Assembly (NCBI GenBank): GCA_035525055.1
Contig: DATLEZ010000037.1
Coordinates: forward strand, 1 to 29,427
DNA: 29,427 nt
Source: DATEEG01 sp035525055
Lineage (GTDB): Bacteria; Actinomycetota; Acidimicrobiia; Spongiisociales; ZC4RG35
Direction: 5' to 3'
Part shown: positions 22,560-29,427 of the stretch, piece after piece
Layout: each line of letters opens with the position of its first letter
How positions within the stretch are numbered: the first letter of the stretch is position 1
The notes under the pieces: generated by a model
Told to the model about the DNA's origin: nothing
What the model saw: the letters and a program-made list of their open reading frames with translations, nothing else
Databases searched by the model: none
Program-made: the position numbers and the translations under genes

Positions 22560-22997
22560 TTGACTACCAAAACAGCTATAGATGTTCCGGCCGATTCGAA
22601 GTGGCGCCATGTGATTGCGGCAGCGGTCCTGGCGGCAGTGCGGGCTTCGGGAGCGGCCGCCGGCAACGCGGATTCTGGCAACGCGGATTCTGGCAACAAG
22701 GATCCTGGCCAAAGCCAATGGGGTCAGGGTGAACTGGGCCGATTGGGAGATCTATCCCTTCTGCTGGATCGGGCCCTTGACGACATCGACAGCCTGGCCG
22801 GGGTGTCGAGTCTGACCGTCGAGGTGGAATCGGGCGAAGGGTCGGCTTTGGTGTCCGTCATCGGAGAAGGCGAAGACCTCGAGCACCCGGCGTGGGCAAG
22901 CGCGGAACCCTTCGTGGATCCGCTGACCGGGTCGACATTCGAATGGAACCAGACCGCCGTCAAGTGTTCCTTCCGGATCGCCGTCGAACCTTCGTGA
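22560..22997 (+). CDS. Hypothetical protein divergent from the sigma operon
   Basis: About 145 residues if the TTG at 22560 is the start; the frame is open further upstream, but that part is antisense to the STAS gene. There is no Shine-Dalgarno; a TATCAT -10-like box lies at 22544-22549. The N-terminal half has an Ala-rich helix (VIAAAVLAAVRASG) followed by a Gly/Asn/Asp/Ser repeat. The C-terminal half (SLLLDRALDDIDSL, then LTVEVESGEGSALVSVIGEG, ending VKCSFRIAVEPS) alternates like an alpha/beta domain. I do not recognise it. Its codon third positions are GC-rich, which supports real coding. Its position next to the switch genes is the only hint of function. Confidence 0.6.
   Translation: MTTKTAIDVPADSKWRHVIAAAVLAAVRASGAAAGNADSGNADSGNKDPGQSQWGQGELGRLGDLSLLLDRALDDIDSLAGVSSLTVEVESGEGSALVSVIGEGEDLEHPAWASAEPFVDPLTGSTFEWNQTAVKCSFRIAVEPS
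22662..22706 (+). repeat. Three-copy 15-bp repeat inside the hypothetical gene
   Basis: Two identical units GGCAACGCGGATTCT (22662-22676, 22677-22691) are followed by a diverged third, GGCAACAAGGATCCT (22692-22706). Being in frame, they encode GNADS, GNADS and GNKDP, a flexible linker between the Ala-rich helix and the C-terminal domain. Copy number could vary between strains without breaking the frame. Confidence 0.85.
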
Positions 22998-23163
22998 GGC
23001 CGATCCACCACTGGCTCGGTTAGAACGAGGGGGAGACAGCGCCTCCCATCCGCCCAGATACCGAACTTCTCCCGGGCCATCTCGGCGGCCTCGAGCCCCC
23101 CGGTCCCCGGTCTGGCCCAACCGAAACGTTGTCCGGCCAGGCCATCGGTCTCGTCTGGCCGAT

Positions 23164-23189
23164 GTTTGTGAGGGGCGACCAGTGGGTAC
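23164..23189 (+). promoter_or_regulatory. SigB/SigF-type promoter of the small membrane protein/CsbD genes
   Basis: GTTT (23164-23167), a 16-nt spacer and GGGTAC (23184-23189) match the stress sigma consensus. Transcription would start near 23197, giving a leader of about 50 nt before ATG 23249. The rest of the 250-nt gap (22998-23248) holds only a short hairpin CATCGG/CCGATG ending at the -35 box. CsbD genes are known SigB targets in Bacillus, which supports the call. Confidence 0.85.
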
Positions 23190-23248
23190 GAGCGGGCTTA
23201 CCAACGCCGAAAACAAACGAGGCGTCGGACATCGATCGAAAGGAAGGC

Positions 23249-23437
23249 ATGTCAGATAGGCCAGTTGTAGTGAATACCCGGGACAGCAGTGCAGGCGCAC
23301 TGGTAGCTGGAATCGTCGCTGTGCTCTTGATCGCACTGGCGGTGTGGTACTTCGGCTTTCGTGGAGCCGACATCGACGGCGGAACCAGTACCGGGGTGAC
23401 GGTGGAAGTCGAAGTCCCAACGACAGCGGCTCCGTGA
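23249..23437 (+). CDS. Small single-span membrane protein in stress operon
   Basis: 62 residues from ATG 23249, preceded by AAAGGAAGG. The frame is open upstream to 23129, but that part contains the promoter, so the short form is right. A polar N-terminus (SDRPVVVNTRDSS) is followed by one membrane span (AGALVAGIVAVLLIALAVWY) and a polar Gly/Thr/Val tail ending VEVPTTAAP. I know of no function; similar short proteins are common in actinobacteria. It lies 87 nt before csbD under the same SigF-type promoter, so it is probably a membrane-stress protein. Confidence 0.75.
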   Translation: MSDRPVVVNTRDSSAGALVAGIVAVLLIALAVWYFGFRGADIDGGTSTGVTVEVEVPTTAAP

Positions 23438-23448
23438 ACGGGGGCCGA

Positions 23449-23471
23449 CCTCGCATTCTAAAAATGCGGGG
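23449..23471 (+). other. Hairpin between the small membrane gene and CsbD
   Basis: CCTCGCATT (23449-23457) and AATGCGGGG (23463-23471) pair over nine positions, one of them G-T, with a 5-nt loop. There is no T-run, so it is more likely an mRNA processing or stability element, or a partial attenuator, than a full terminator. Confidence 0.5.
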
Positions 23472-23524
23472 GTGCTGGCAATGCGAAGGCGTTGGGCAAT
23501 ACCAAGGAAGGAAAGCGTGGCGAT

Positions 23525-23758
23525 ATGAGCGATGCCATGAAAGACACCAAAGAGACCATCGACTGGAACAGCCGTCTGGCTGACGAGGGCCGGTGGCAGC
23601 AGGTCCGGGGCCGGATTCGCCAGACCTGGGGAACGATCACCGACGACGAGCTCGACAACGCGCGTGGCTCGTGGGATCGCCTGGTCGGCGCCATCAAGGA
23701 AAAGACCGGCGAGGCCGCCGACACCGTCGACGACAAGCTCCGCGGATTCTTCCGCTAA
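23525..23758 (+). CDS. CsbD-family stress protein
   Basis: 77 residues from ATG 23525, with AGGAAGGAAAG about 10 nt upstream; a TTG at 23492 would overlap that site. The CsbD pattern is clear: RWQQVRGRIRQTWGTITDDEL, then WDRLVGAIKEKTGEAADTVDDKL. These are small, highly charged, helical, probably flexible proteins induced by general stress; the molecular role is unsettled. B. subtilis csbD is controlled by SigB, and here a matching promoter lies upstream of the preceding small gene. Confidence 0.88.
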   Translation: MSDAMKDTKETIDWNSRLADEGRWQQVRGRIRQTWGTITDDELDNARGSWDRLVGAIKEKTGEAADTVDDKLRGFFR

Positions 23759-23777
23759 AGCCGTCTCGTCGCAATCT

Positions 23778-23860
23778 GGTCAGAATCCAAGTCGGCTGGT
23801 CAGAATCCAAGTCGGCTGGTCAGACTCCAATTTGGGCTGGTCAGACATCCAATTTGGGCC
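23778..23860. repeat. Four-unit tandem repeat of 20-22 bp
   Basis: Units start with GGTCAG at 23778, 23798, 23818 and 23839. The first two are identical (GGTCAGAATCCAAGTCGGCT). The last two diverge to GGTCAGACTCCAATTTGGGCT and a 22-base relative that also has CCAATTTGG. The repeat starts 20 nt after the csbD stop and runs into the left arm of the hairpin at 23856. There are no spacers, so it is not a CRISPR array. Confidence 0.9.
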
Positions 23861-23898
23861 CACGCACCGCTGTCACTCACCGGCAGCGACGTGGGCCC
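23856..23898 (+). terminator. Large two-part hairpin between csbD and adnB
   Basis: The outer arms GGGCCCACG (23856-23864) and CGTGGGCCC (23890-23898) pair perfectly over 9 bp; the inner arms CGCTG (23868-23872) and CAGCG (23884-23888) add 5 bp. The right arm lies within the last codons of adnB. Neither side has a strong T-run, so this is a likely but unproven terminator, possibly serving both convergent genes. Confidence 0.45.
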
Positions 23899-26800
23899 TT
23901 CCCGTGGGACAGAACCGGAGAAAGTCGCACCCGTGGCAGCCGTCTCCGGGCTGCGGTTCATAGCTGCCTGCGGTGATGCCTTGCGCCAGACTGGCCAGCC
24001 GACCGCGCGCTGATGCCAGCCATGGCGCGTCGACCTCTTCGCTGCGTTCGCTCAGGCCCCCACCCAGGAAAGCGAAGGTCACGGTCACTCGGTCGGGGGG
24101 CGGCCCCAGCGCCCCGGCGTCGGCGGCAACCGCATAGGCCTCCAACTGAACGTGAGCTGAAGGCTCGGACCGAGGTCTGCCCGATTTGAAGTCGACAATT
24201 TCCCAGTGCCCGGGCTCGGGTTCGAAAACGGCGTCGATCCGTCCCCGTAGCCGTACACCCGAAAGCACCATCTCGAAAGGCGTTTCGATCATGCGGGCTC
24301 TGGCCTGGGCAAAGCGACTCCCGGTGAACATCTGGAATGGCCCAGCCGCCTCCGGTACGGCCGAGTCTTCCGCTCTGACGCTGTAGCCGTCGCCGTCGTA
24401 CAGGTCGGGACCGAAATCGTCGAGAGGGATTTGACCTCGTTGATGGAGTTCGATCCGGCGATGGACCCGGGTACCCGCCCGGGCAGCGGGGTTGGGGCGA
24501 CGAGGGAGGCGCTCTACTTCGGACCAGAAGAAGCGCTGCGGGCAGTGGGCATAGGTAACGAGGCCGGTGACCGAGGTCGAAACTAGTGAATCGCTCGCGG
24601 CAGGCGAGATGGCCGGTAGATCAAAGAGCATCTGCTGCACTGCCGCCGTGTGGGCTGCGAAGCCGTCGCCGAGCCCCCTGGCCTCTGCGGCCTGCAAAGC
24701 CCATCCGGGTGTTGCCAACTCCTCTCGAAGGGCGGCGTCCCACCCTGTTGGGAACAAGGGATCGGGGGCGGGCGTGTCGGGCTCGAATCGCAGGAGCAGC
24801 GGCGACATGGGTTCGTCTCCGGGCTCCGACTCGACCCGCGTGCACGGTTGATCCGCTACCACGTTCCACAGTTCGCTCGGCCGCGACGGCTTGGCCTTTG
24901 GCTCCGGGTGCCCGTACCACCATGCCCCGCTCACGAACAACCGTTGTTTGGCTCGAGTTGCCGCCACGTAGGCGATGCGCCACTCTTGCCGAACGTGGAC
25001 CTCTCGGAGGAGGTCGTCGGCGTCTCTCTTGTCGATGCCCGGGTATAGCGGTGGCAGCCATTGACGATCGAGCCGGAACTCGTAGGGAAGGTATTTCCCC
25101 GCGGTCTTGGCGGGCCCGTACGGATTGTCGAAGCCCTGCGACTGGGTGGGGAAGTTCTTGTCATAGCAAGCGGGGACAAACACGATGTCCCACTCGAGCC
25201 CTTTGGCGCGGTGGACCGTCAAGAGGGTGACGGCATCCTCCCCGGACAGCCGCGCCGTATCGAGTTCTTCGTTCTGGTCCTCTGACATCAGGGCGAGGTA
25301 CTCGATGAACGCCGCCAGCGACGGGCGCCCTTCCAGGGGGCTCCAGTCCTCGGCCAAGTCGAGGAAGCGATAGAGATTGAGCCGGGCCGTCAACTGCTCG
25401 GTATCGGACAGCGCCGCGAGGTCGCTCCAAGCGCCGGTCAGGTCGAGAATCCGGCGGCACAACTCGACGAGGCTCACGCCCTGAGCCGCTTCCAGAAGCT
25501 GCCGGAACTCCGAGGCGAACCGCTCCAGCCCGTCGCGCGCTCCTCTCCGGAGGTCGGGGATCTCTTCGAGATGATCGATGGCTTCGAGCATGGTTCGGGC
25601 CGGAGGCTGGTCGTGCTCGGTGCCATCCGGCGAAACGACGACGCTTTCCGCCGCGAGGGCACGATCGCTTCGCTCTTGCCTCGTCACCCATCCGGCCAGG
25701 TGGGCAAGATCTCCGAGTCCCAGCCGGAACCGGCTTCCCACGACGATTCGGTACAAGGCAGGAGCATCCTCGGGGGTCTGCAGGACGCGCAGCCAGGCGT
25801 GCAGGTCGGCGACTTCCGGGACCCCGAGGAGACCCCCGAGGTTGGCGACCTCCACGGGAATACCGGCGGCCCGAAGGGCGTCGTGGACCAGGATCATGTC
25901 CTTGTTCTTTCGAAACAGAACGGCCATGTCCTTCCAACTGTGCGACGGTGCCAGGTGTGCCAGGTTGCGGGCGATCCACTCGGCCTCGACAACTGCGTTG
26001 TCGTGCCAAGCGACGACGACCTCCCCGCCGATGCGGTCGGCGAGGGGTGCGAGCGGCGGCTGGCCGGACCCGGTCTTGGCGCGGATGGCGTTGGCCACCT
26101 CGACGATGTTCGGCAGTGACCGGCGGTTGGCAGTGAGATTGACGGTCGACGCTTCGGTTCCGTCGGGATGGCAGAAGTGACTGGGAAACCGTTCGAAGTT
26201 GTGAGGCGAAGCTCCACGCCATTCGTAGATCGTCTGATCGATGTCACCGACCGCCATCACGGGAAATCCTGATCCAAACAGAGCCCGCAAGAGTTCCCTT
26301 TGAGCGGGGTTCGTATCCTGGTACTCGTCGAGCATCACTGCCTGGTACCGCTGACTCAGCTCGCTGGCAACCTCGGGATGCTGGGTCACCAGGCGGTGGG
26401 CTAGGACGATGAGGTCGGCGTAGTCGGTGACCCCGAGCCTGGACTTCTCGGCTTGATAGTGCTTGAGGCCCTCGAGCAGGTCGGTCCGCAGGAGCCAAGG
26501 GTCATCGGCCGGCCCTTCCGGAATGGGCACGTCTTGGGGGAGTAGAAGATGATCGCCGAGCTGGGAGCCGAGGCGTCGCAGATGCTCGATGTTGTTGCGA
26601 TCGGAGATGTTGATGGACGCCAGGGGGACCCGGTGCAAGACCGACCGCAGGAGCTGACGTGAGAAGGTCGGGGTTATCACCTTCGAGCTTCGCTCGACTC
26701 CGACCAGGGCCCCGAACTCGCGCAAGAGTTGAGCAGCGAAGCCGTGGTAGGTATGCACCTCTACCTCACGGCCGGGCTCCAGGTGCGGGGTGAGGAGGAC

Positions 26801-27010
26801 CCGGATCCGGTCGGACAACTCGGCTGCGGCCTTGTTCGTGAACGTGATCCCGACGATTCGCTCCGGCTCGAGGCCGAGGTCTGCAACCAGCGACACCACT
26901 CTGAGAGCGATCGTCGTGGTCTTGCCTGTTCCGGCCCCGGCGGCGACGCGGATGGGCCCGAGCGGTGCCGATATCACATCGAGCTGTTCGGGAGTGGGGG
27001 TGATCGTCAT
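23873..27010 (-). CDS. adnB: AdnB-type UvrD-like helicase with RecB-family nuclease domain
   Basis: 1045 residues from ATG 27010, which overlaps the upstream stop as ATGA; a longer open frame to 27097 is not needed. Superfamily 1A helicase motifs are complete: Walker A GAGTGKTT (Lys30), GITFTNKAAAELSDRI, DEYQDTNPAQ, VGDIDQTIYEWRGA, LTANRRS, TVHRAKGLEWDIVFVP and AYVAATRAKQRL. The C-terminal nuclease has GTRVHRRIE, GRIDAVFE and the catalytic DFKSGR, framed by an iron-sulfur cluster set: Cys in YAHCPQRFFW, then CHGCDFLRFC. In mycobacteria the AdnAB dimer resects double-strand breaks for recombination. Gene order matches mycobacterial adnA-adnB, so this downstream gene is called adnB. Confidence 0.87.
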   Translation of the reverse strand: MTITPTPEQLDVISAPLGPIRVAAGAGTGKTTTIALRVVSLVADLGLEPERIVGITFTNKAAAELSDRIRVLLTPHLEPGREVEVHTYHGFAAQLLREFGALVGVERSSKVITPTFSRQLLRSVLHRVPLASINISDRNNIEHLRRLGSQLGDHLLLPQDVPIPEGPADDPWLLRTDLLEGLKHYQAEKSRLGVTDYADLIVLAHRLVTQHPEVASELSQRYQAVMLDEYQDTNPAQRELLRALFGSGFPVMAVGDIDQTIYEWRGASPHNFERFPSHFCHPDGTEASTVNLTANRRSLPNIVEVANAIRAKTGSGQPPLAPLADRIGGEVVVAWHDNAVVEAEWIARNLAHLAPSHSWKDMAVLFRKNKDMILVHDALRAAGIPVEVANLGGLLGVPEVADLHAWLRVLQTPEDAPALYRIVVGSRFRLGLGDLAHLAGWVTRQERSDRALAAESVVVSPDGTEHDQPPARTMLEAIDHLEEIPDLRRGARDGLERFASEFRQLLEAAQGVSLVELCRRILDLTGAWSDLAALSDTEQLTARLNLYRFLDLAEDWSPLEGRPSLAAFIEYLALMSEDQNEELDTARLSGEDAVTLLTVHRAKGLEWDIVFVPACYDKNFPTQSQGFDNPYGPAKTAGKYLPYEFRLDRQWLPPLYPGIDKRDADDLLREVHVRQEWRIAYVAATRAKQRLFVSGAWWYGHPEPKAKPSRPSELWNVVADQPCTRVESEPGDEPMSPLLLRFEPDTPAPDPLFPTGWDAALREELATPGWALQAAEARGLGDGFAAHTAAVQQMLFDLPAISPAASDSLVSTSVTGLVTYAHCPQRFFWSEVERLPRRPNPAARAGTRVHRRIELHQRGQIPLDDFGPDLYDGDGYSVRAEDSAVPEAAGPFQMFTGSRFAQARARMIETPFEMVLSGVRLRGRIDAVFEPEPGHWEIVDFKSGRPRSEPSAHVQLEAYAVAADAGALGPPPDRVTVTFAFLGGGLSERSEEVDAPWLASARGRLASLAQGITAGSYEPQPGDGCHGCDFLRFCPTGRAHVAAGE

Positions 27011-29427
27011 ACGAAGGCTTCGCGGCCTTCCGGCCAGGCCGGACAGATCAGTCTGACCGAGCAGTACCCGCAATGGACTCCGGGGGTGGCTGGCCACTCC
27101 TCGGCCGCGATTCCTACTCCGATGGTTCGAAGCTTCGACTCGACCAACTCCAGGTTGTCGGGGTCGAACTTGCGGACCGGGTTGGTGCCACCTGCCGCCG
27201 GGTGCCAGAACTCGGCTTCGGTCGGACGCCCGTGAGCAGTCAAATCGGGATCGGCGGCGGCGGCCAGAAGGTAGAAGCCGAGCTGCAACGATTGGCTGGC
27301 CTCGGGCACCGTCGGTTGACGGGAGCCTGTCTTGTAGTCGATGACTCTCAGCTGTCCTGCCTGATGGCGTTCGATCCGATCGGCGCGTCCGACCCAGGTG
27401 ATCCCGTCGATGTCGAGCTCAAAGGCCTTCTCGGTGTGAGTTGGGATGGCACTGCCGCCCGGCCACTTTTCGTGCATCTTCGTTAGCAGGGCGCGGCCCT
27501 TCGACTTCCACGCATCGTTGAGGACCGGTGATCCAAAGTCGGCGTCGCTCGCCCAGACCCGTTCAAGGATCTCGAGCGTGTCGCTCAAGGTGTTGTGAGG
27601 TTGTTGGATCACGATCGCCTGTGCTTCCGCGAGCTCCAGCACTCGGTGGATCAGAGACCCGTAGTGAGCGTACGGTGAGAAGGTGTCACCGGCCCCAAGT
27701 CTTCGCTCGAATGCGTACTGACGGGGACAGCGGTCGTAAGTCTCGGCCTGGCTTGGTGAAAGCCGGAAGGGGGAGGTCACGACCCCGGTGTCGGGTCCTC
27801 GTTCAGCAGCGCCGGCGAACGTGACGGCGGACCAGCGGTCCCCCGGGGGATCGCATAGCGTCGAGAGGGCGCTCAGGCGCTCGACAGCCGGGGCCGATGG
27901 ATCGGTCAGGGTGCGGCGCAAGGCGGCTTGCGCCTCGGCGGATGTGATCGGTTGTCGATGAGCATCGCCTTGCGGCGGTCCGATTTCCCGGAAAGAGGAC
28001 AGGCCCGAGGCAGCCAGCAGAAATCGGGAGGGCCGACGCTCACCTTCGTCGATGGCCGCCGATGTGGCGGTCCAGATCACCCGCTGCTTGGCCCGGGTCA
28101 TGGCTGTGTAAGCGAGCCGCATCTCTTCCTGTAAGCGGAACCGCATCGACGTCGCGGGCGACTGCGCTTGGTCGGGAGACAGCATCTCGGGGCGCAGCAA
28201 AGCGGAGGTGCGCCTGAGGTCAGGGAAGCTGCCCTCGGCGGCATCCGCGATGAACACAACATCGAATTCGAGGCCCTTGGCCTGGTGCAACGTTGTGAGG
28301 GTCAGCTGATCCCGTCCCGGCCGGTGCAGGGCGAGAAGCGTGGTGGCCTCGAAGTCCTCGGCCTCAGATTGCCTTTGATAGCGAGCGAGCGTCACCGAAG
28401 GGTCACGTTCGAACTGGCTATCGAGCGCTTGAGAGAAGACCGCCCAGGCGGTCCGGAATTCGCCAAGGCTGGGATCCTCGACCATGGGTTCGAACTGTGG
28501 GATCGCGGTCCATATCTTCCAGAAGCCGGTGGCCGCAGGCTCATCGATCGCCCAGCCGGGAGAGGCGAGAAGGGCGGCGACGGCCGCCGCCTCGTCTAGT
28601 TCGGCAGTGAGGATCTCGTCCCATCTCTTGCCGGTCCGGCGCCGCTCTCGCACGAGGTCACGCTCGGCCGAAAGCGACAGCGAGAACAGGGGTCCCAACA
28701 ACAGGCGCCTCATTGCCCGGTCGGCCTGGTCGAGGAGGCCGCTGACGTCCTGACCGGCGCTCGACTCTGTTGGGCCGGGTGCCACTTGGTGCGCCTCGGC
28801 CTCCGTCCAGGCAGCCTCGACAAGGTCGAAGATGATCCGCACGGCCGGATGGTCGACCATGCGCCGATCGGAGGTGTTATGGGGGATTCGTCGGCGCTCG
28901 AGAGCCCTCGAGAGCTCTGGCAGGAGCGTCCGGCTGGATCGCGAGAGCACACCGATTTTCAAGTAATCGAGGTTCTCCTCGACGTGAATGCGCTCGACCT
29001 GGCCTGCAATCCATTCGGCCTCGGCGGTGGCCTGGTCGAAGACGTATGCCTCGACCCGGCCCGGATGAGGAGCGGGTATGACCGGGCCGGCGGCTCCCGG
29101 GAGGTCGCCCCCGGCGACGATCCTGACTGCCGCGCTGAGGATCTCCCCGGGAACCCGGAAGCTCGTGGTCAGTATGAGCCTTCGGGCGGCGTTTCCCTCG
29201 GGGTCGCGGAATCGCTCGCAGAAATCGGCCACATTGGCCAGTTCGGCTCCGCGAAACGAATAGACCGACTGATAGGGGTCGCCGGTGACGGTCAGATTCC
29301 GGTGGGGGATGGTGGCCAATTCCAGGAGCCGAGCCTGGGCGGGCGTGGTGTCCTGGTATTCGTCGACCAGCATGTATCGATATTGGGCCCCAACGGCTCC
29401 GGCGATCTCTGGCCGCTCGAGGGCCGC
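27007..29427 (-). CDS. adnA: AdnA-type helicase-nuclease (5' partial)
   Basis: The frame is open to the right edge, so the N-terminus with Walker A lies outside the window; at least 806 residues are present. Visible helicase motifs are VDEYQDTTPAQARLL, TGDPYQSVYSFRGAE, TTSFRVPGE, TLHQAKGLEFDVVFIADA and AYTAMTRAKQRV. The RecB-like nuclease shows GSLIHRVLE, GRADRIE and VIDYKTGSR, with iron-sulfur ligands at YDRCPRQYAF and CGYCSVRLIC. Thus both subunits keep a nuclease, the hallmark of AdnAB, whereas AddB-type partners lack an intact helicase. Its TGA overlaps the adnB start, giving translational coupling for a heterodimer. Confidence 0.87.
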   Translation of the reverse strand, partial: AALERPEIAGAVGAQYRYMLVDEYQDTTPAQARLLELATIPHRNLTVTGDPYQSVYSFRGAELANVADFCERFRDPEGNAARRLILTTSFRVPGEILSAAVRIVAGGDLPGAAGPVIPAPHPGRVEAYVFDQATAEAEWIAGQVERIHVEENLDYLKIGVLSRSSRTLLPELSRALERRRIPHNTSDRRMVDHPAVRIIFDLVEAAWTEAEAHQVAPGPTESSAGQDVSGLLDQADRAMRRLLLGPLFSLSLSAERDLVRERRRTGKRWDEILTAELDEAAAVAALLASPGWAIDEPAATGFWKIWTAIPQFEPMVEDPSLGEFRTAWAVFSQALDSQFERDPSVTLARYQRQSEAEDFEATTLLALHRPGRDQLTLTTLHQAKGLEFDVVFIADAAEGSFPDLRRTSALLRPEMLSPDQAQSPATSMRFRLQEEMRLAYTAMTRAKQRVIWTATSAAIDEGERRPSRFLLAASGLSSFREIGPPQGDAHRQPITSAEAQAALRRTLTDPSAPAVERLSALSTLCDPPGDRWSAVTFAGAAERGPDTGVVTSPFRLSPSQAETYDRCPRQYAFERRLGAGDTFSPYAHYGSLIHRVLELAEAQAIVIQQPHNTLSDTLEILERVWASDADFGSPVLNDAWKSKGRALLTKMHEKWPGGSAIPTHTEKAFELDIDGITWVGRADRIERHQAGQLRVIDYKTGSRQPTVPEASQSLQLGFYLLAAAADPDLTAHGRPTEAEFWHPAAGGTNPVRKFDPDNLELVESKLRTIGVGIAAEEWPATPGVHCGYCSVRLICPAWPEGREAFV

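Noticed and set aside
22510..22600. SigF-type promoter before the STAS gene
   Set aside because: A GTTT is present on the minus strand, but the -10 position reads CCCGAT instead of GGGTAC, so the match fails.
22752..23456. Long minus-strand frame opposite the hypothetical and small membrane genes
   Set aside because: The translation is Arg/Pro/Ser-rich without domain features, and it covers a good promoter and two better-supported plus-strand genes.
23778..23860. CRISPR-like array
   Set aside because: The units are directly adjacent with no spacers and there are no cas genes; the nuclease domains nearby belong to AdnAB.

Overview
The window is GC-rich, densely coded DNA with no rRNA, tRNA, insertion sequence or CRISPR array that I can see. 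The gene set points to an actinomycete-type bacterium: a 932-residue homodimeric pyruvate dehydrogenase E1, a long PlsB2-like acyltransferase, an AdnA/AdnB-type helicase-nuclease pair, a SigB/SigF-class partner-switching locus, and several starts that look leaderless. Acidimicrobiia or a related uncultured actinobacterial lineage would fit, but the class is a guess. Two genes carry single-base frameshifts, which could be draft-assembly errors or real lesions.

Left part (1-9.1 kb): the tail of an XdhC/CoxI maturation factor and coxG close what is probably a carbon monoxide (or related molybdenum) dehydrogenase operon. A lipoprotein-like cupredoxin/beta-helix/membrane fusion follows. Next are a cysteine-rich protein of unknown function (minus strand), a frameshifted azoreductase-like flavoprotein fused to a cyclic-nucleotide-binding domain, aceE (minus), an alpha/beta hydrolase (minus) and a possible 36-residue membrane peptide.

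Middle part (9.1-17.4 kb): a CCAEP-tail radical SAM protein is followed by a five-gene operon (membrane protein, winged-helix regulator, ABC ATPase, two ABC-2 permeases) in which every junction after the first gene is a 4-nt ATGA overlap. Its promoter holds two tandem palindromes built on AAAGTACTTT and a -10 box only 7 nt before the first ATG, so it looks autoregulated and leaderless. PlsB-like acyltransferase lies tail-to-tail with it.

Stress-regulation part (17.4-23.9 kb), the most interesting region: a STAS antagonist, a degenerate RsbW-like protein and a sigma factor carrying its own N-terminal RsbW-like ATPase domain form a tightly overlapping operon. A second RsbW-like protein and a membrane-bound SpoIIE/PP2C phosphatase follow. 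Three promoters with exactly the same SigB/SigF-type layout, GTTT-N16-GGGTAC, stand before (i) the RsbW-like/phosphatase genes, (ii) a ferritin-like gene and (iii) a small membrane protein plus CsbD. The region therefore reads as a compact stress regulon: sensor phosphatase, switch, sigma factor and target genes within about 6 kb.

Right part (23.9-29.4 kb): adnB and the 5'-truncated adnA, both on the minus strand, encode a double-strand-break-resecting helicase-nuclease. A four-unit tandem repeat and a large hairpin lie between CsbD and adnB. No stretch over about 300 bases lacks a gene; the longest gaps (about 290 nt at 9070-9359 and 250 nt at 22998-23248) are described in the entries.
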